A DNA stretch of 6,186 nt from NCBI GenBank assembly GCA_017624795.1, contig JAGAMJ010000045.1:1-6186 (forward strand), given 5' to 3'. Source of the DNA: Clostridia bacterium (GTDB taxonomy: Bacteria > Bacillota > Clostridia > Oscillospirales > CAG-272). The notes under the pieces were generated by a model. The model worked only from the letters and a program-made list of their open reading frames with translations, had not been told where the DNA came from and did no database searches. Shown here piece by piece: positions 5,151 to 6,186 of the stretch (its first letter is position 1; the number at the start of each line of letters is the position of its first letter). A program made the position numbers and the translations under genes.

Positions 5151-5993
5151 ATGAACGTTCAGGACAAAAAAGTTTTAACAATGCAGGATATTTCGTGCTT
5201 CGGTCAATGCTCGCTCACGGTGGCGCTGCCCATTATTTCTTGCTGCGGCATCGAAACGGCGATCCTGCCCTCGGCGGTGCTTTCCACCCACACGGGCGGC
5301 TTTTCGGGCTGGACCTTTCGCGATCTGACCGACGATATCCCCGCCATCGCGGACCATTGGACAAAGGAAGGGCTTGCCTTCGACGCCATTTACACGGGAT
5401 ATCTGGGCAGCGCCCGTCAGATCGAAATGGTAAAGGATCTGTTCGCGCGCCTTGCGGCACCCGATTGCGTGAAGATCGTTGACCCCGCGATGGCGGATAA
5501 CGGCAAGCTTTACTACGGCTTTGACGAGGCGTACGCACACGCCATGGGCGCGCTTTGCGGCGAAGCGGACATCGCGCTGCCCAACATCACCGAAGCGGCG
5601 ATGATGACTGACACCCCCTACGTTGGCACAGGGTATGACGAGAGCTATATCCGTGCGCTGATGGAAAAGGTCCTTGCGCTCGGCACAAAAACCGTAGTGC
5701 TGACGGGCGTTTCCTACAAGGCGGGAGAGCTTGGCATCGCCATTCTTTCAAAAGGGGATAAGGAAATTTCCTATTATACCCACGAAAAGCTGGACAAGAG
5801 CTGCCACGGCACGGGCGATATCTTCGCGTCGGCATTCACGGGCGCTCTGGTGCGGGGCAAAACGCCGCTTGAAGCGGCACGCGTCGCGGGCAACTTCACG
5901 CTTGCCGCGATGAAGGCGACCGCCGAGGGGCATTGGTACGGCGCGCAGTTTGAAAAGGCATTCCCCGTGCTGCTGTCGGAGCTTGAAAAATAA
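5151..5993 (+). CDS. Pyridoxal/pyridoxamine kinase (vitamin B6 salvage)
   Basis: Cytoplasmic kinase of the ribokinase superfamily (PdxK/PdxY type) that phosphorylates pyridoxal, pyridoxamine or pyridoxine with ATP to feed the pyridoxal phosphate pool. The 280-aa length is normal. Visible signatures are the N-terminal QDISCFGQCSL block (12-22), the substrate-site region LPSAVLSTHTGG (39-50), YTGYLGS (81-87), VDPAMADNGKLY (110-121), the NITEA element (145-149), VVLTGV (182-187) and the anion-hole/catalytic motif HGTGDIFASAF (219-229), with Asp223 as catalytic base. The ATG at 5151 is chosen over an in-frame GTG at 5142 because that GTG is part of the AGAGGTG ribosome binding site seven bases upstream of the ATG. 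PdxK and PdxY-like proteins are hard to separate by eye, so no symbol is given. The gene is monocistronic as far as can be seen and diverges from spoIIIAA. Confidence 0.9.
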   Translation: MNVQDKKVLTMQDISCFGQCSLTVALPIISCCGIETAILPSAVLSTHTGGFSGWTFRDLTDDIPAIADHWTKEGLAFDAIYTGYLGSARQIEMVKDLFARLAAPDCVKIVDPAMADNGKLYYGFDEAYAHAMGALCGEADIALPNITEAAMMTDTPYVGTGYDESYIRALMEKVLALGTKTVVLTGVSYKAGELGIAILSKGDKEISYYTHEKLDKSCHGTGDIFASAFTGALVRGKTPLEAARVAGNFTLAAMKATAEGHWYGAQFEKAFPVLLSELEK

Positions 5994-6014
5994 AAAAAGG
6001 GGAGCTTCACCCCC
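5985..6014 (-). terminator. Possible minus-strand terminator overlapping the kinase stop
   Basis: On the minus strand, a GGGG/CCCC stem (5999-6002 with 6010-6014) with a seven-base loop is followed by T7, A and T5 (5986-5998). That is an intrinsic terminator layout with a short stem. In the plus direction the same hairpin has its A-run upstream and no T-run downstream, so it should not stop kinase transcription efficiently. It would suit transcripts arriving from genes to the right of the window. Confidence 0.35.
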
Positions 6015-6026
6015 ATAGCTTATATG

Positions 6027-6059
6027 AAAATTGTCGACGGAAAAGCGCCGTAAAATTTT
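6027..6059 (+). repeat. Imperfect inverted repeat after the kinase gene; candidate weak terminator
   Basis: AAAATT (6027-6032) pairs with AATTTT (6054-6059) and ACGG (6037-6040) pairs with CCGT (6048-6051), separated by an uneven internal loop. The 3' end carries only four T. It is the best plus-strand candidate for ending kinase transcription before the tRNA promoter at 6070, but it is weak. Confidence 0.3.
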
Positions 6060-6069
6060 GGCATCGGGC

Positions 6070-6098
6070 TTGACAAGGCAAACGCTTTGCGCTATAAT
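6070..6098 (+). promoter_or_regulatory. Perfect consensus sigma-A promoter of the tRNA gene
   Basis: TTGACA (6070-6075) and TATAAT (6093-6098) are both exact consensus hexamers with an exact 17-bp spacer, as expected for a strongly expressed stable RNA gene. Transcription should begin around 6105, just before the mature tRNA 5' end at 6108. The spacer contains a 5-bp dyad, GCAAA-CGC-TTTGC (6078-6090). Confidence 0.9.
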
Positions 6099-6107
6099 AG
6101 AGAGGTC

Positions 6108-6181
6108 GCAGGCGTAGTCTAATGGTAAAACCTCAGCTTCCCAAGCTGATGCCGCGGGTTCGATTCCCGTCGCCTGCTCCA
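6108..6181 (+). tRNA. tRNA-Gly, anticodon CCC
   Basis: The cloverleaf folds by eye. Acceptor stem GCAGGCG (6108-6114) pairs with CGCCTGC (6171-6177). The D arm has AATGGTA in the loop. The anticodon stem TCAGC/GCTGA encloses the loop TTCCCAA with CCC at 6140-6142. The T arm GCGGG/CCCGT encloses TTCGATT. The discriminator is T and the CCA end (6179-6181) is encoded. CCC reads the glycine codon GGG. The D stem (GTCT with AAAC) has one C-A mismatch at its third pair. The bases after CCA begin an A-run and the window ends there, so the terminator is not seen. Confidence 0.97.
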
Positions 6182-6186
6182 AAAAA

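Noticed and set aside
5748..6182. Long minus-strand open frame of 144 codons across the tRNA and the end of the kinase gene
   Set aside because: Its first residues (GIEPAASAWEAEVLPLDY) are the well-known false translation of the antisense strand of a tRNA gene, and the rest is the antisense of the kinase gene.
1..6186. CRISPR array, insertion sequence, prophage or attachment site
   Set aside because: No spaced direct repeats, transposase-like product or terminal inverted repeats were seen. The tRNA 3' end lies at the window edge, so an attachment site there cannot be judged.

Overview
The window looks like the chromosome of a GC-rich, endospore-forming member of the Clostridia (Bacillota). 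The reasons are a nearly complete spoIIIA sporulation operon, strong AGGAGG-type ribosome binding sites, consensus sigma-A promoters, a CCA-encoding tRNA gene, and GC-rich genes separated by very AT-rich spacers. The exact genus cannot be told from the sequence. An uncultured gut lineage is my guess.

Layout, left to right. At the left edge a gene on the minus strand starts at 19 and runs out of the window. It has its own promoter (81-109) and a GC-rich hairpin in its leader. Next is an unrecognised minus-strand gene (149-628) for a small soluble protein with a very basic tail. Bases 629-851 hold no convincing gene. They contain a good minus-strand terminator (701-729) and an AT-rich tract with about 10-bp phased A-tracts (765-858). 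From 4994 down to 852 lies the minus-strand operon spoIIIAA-AB-AC-AD-AE-AF-AG. It is very compact: four of its six junctions overlap and the other two gaps are 4 and 13 bp. A divergent control region (4995-5150) separates it from a plus-strand pyridoxal/pyridoxamine kinase gene (5151-5993). The window ends with a tRNA-Gly(CCC) gene behind a perfect consensus promoter.

How the genes work together. SpoIIIAA is a cytoplasmic secretion-type ATPase. SpoIIIAB to AF are mother-cell membrane components. SpoIIIAF and SpoIIIAG carry ring-building-type domains. Together they make the mother-cell half of the feeding-tube/secretion-like channel that keeps the engulfed forespore active. The usual last gene, spoIIIAH, whose product crosses the intermembrane space to meet SpoIIQ, is not where it is expected. 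The transcript appears to end after spoIIIAG and an unrelated gene follows. The kinase belongs to vitamin B6 salvage and shares only the divergent intergenic region with the sporulation operon.

No wholly new system is evident. The points most worth a second look are the missing spoIIIAH, the phased A-tract/heptad-repeat tract in its place, and paired inverted motifs in the divergent control region.
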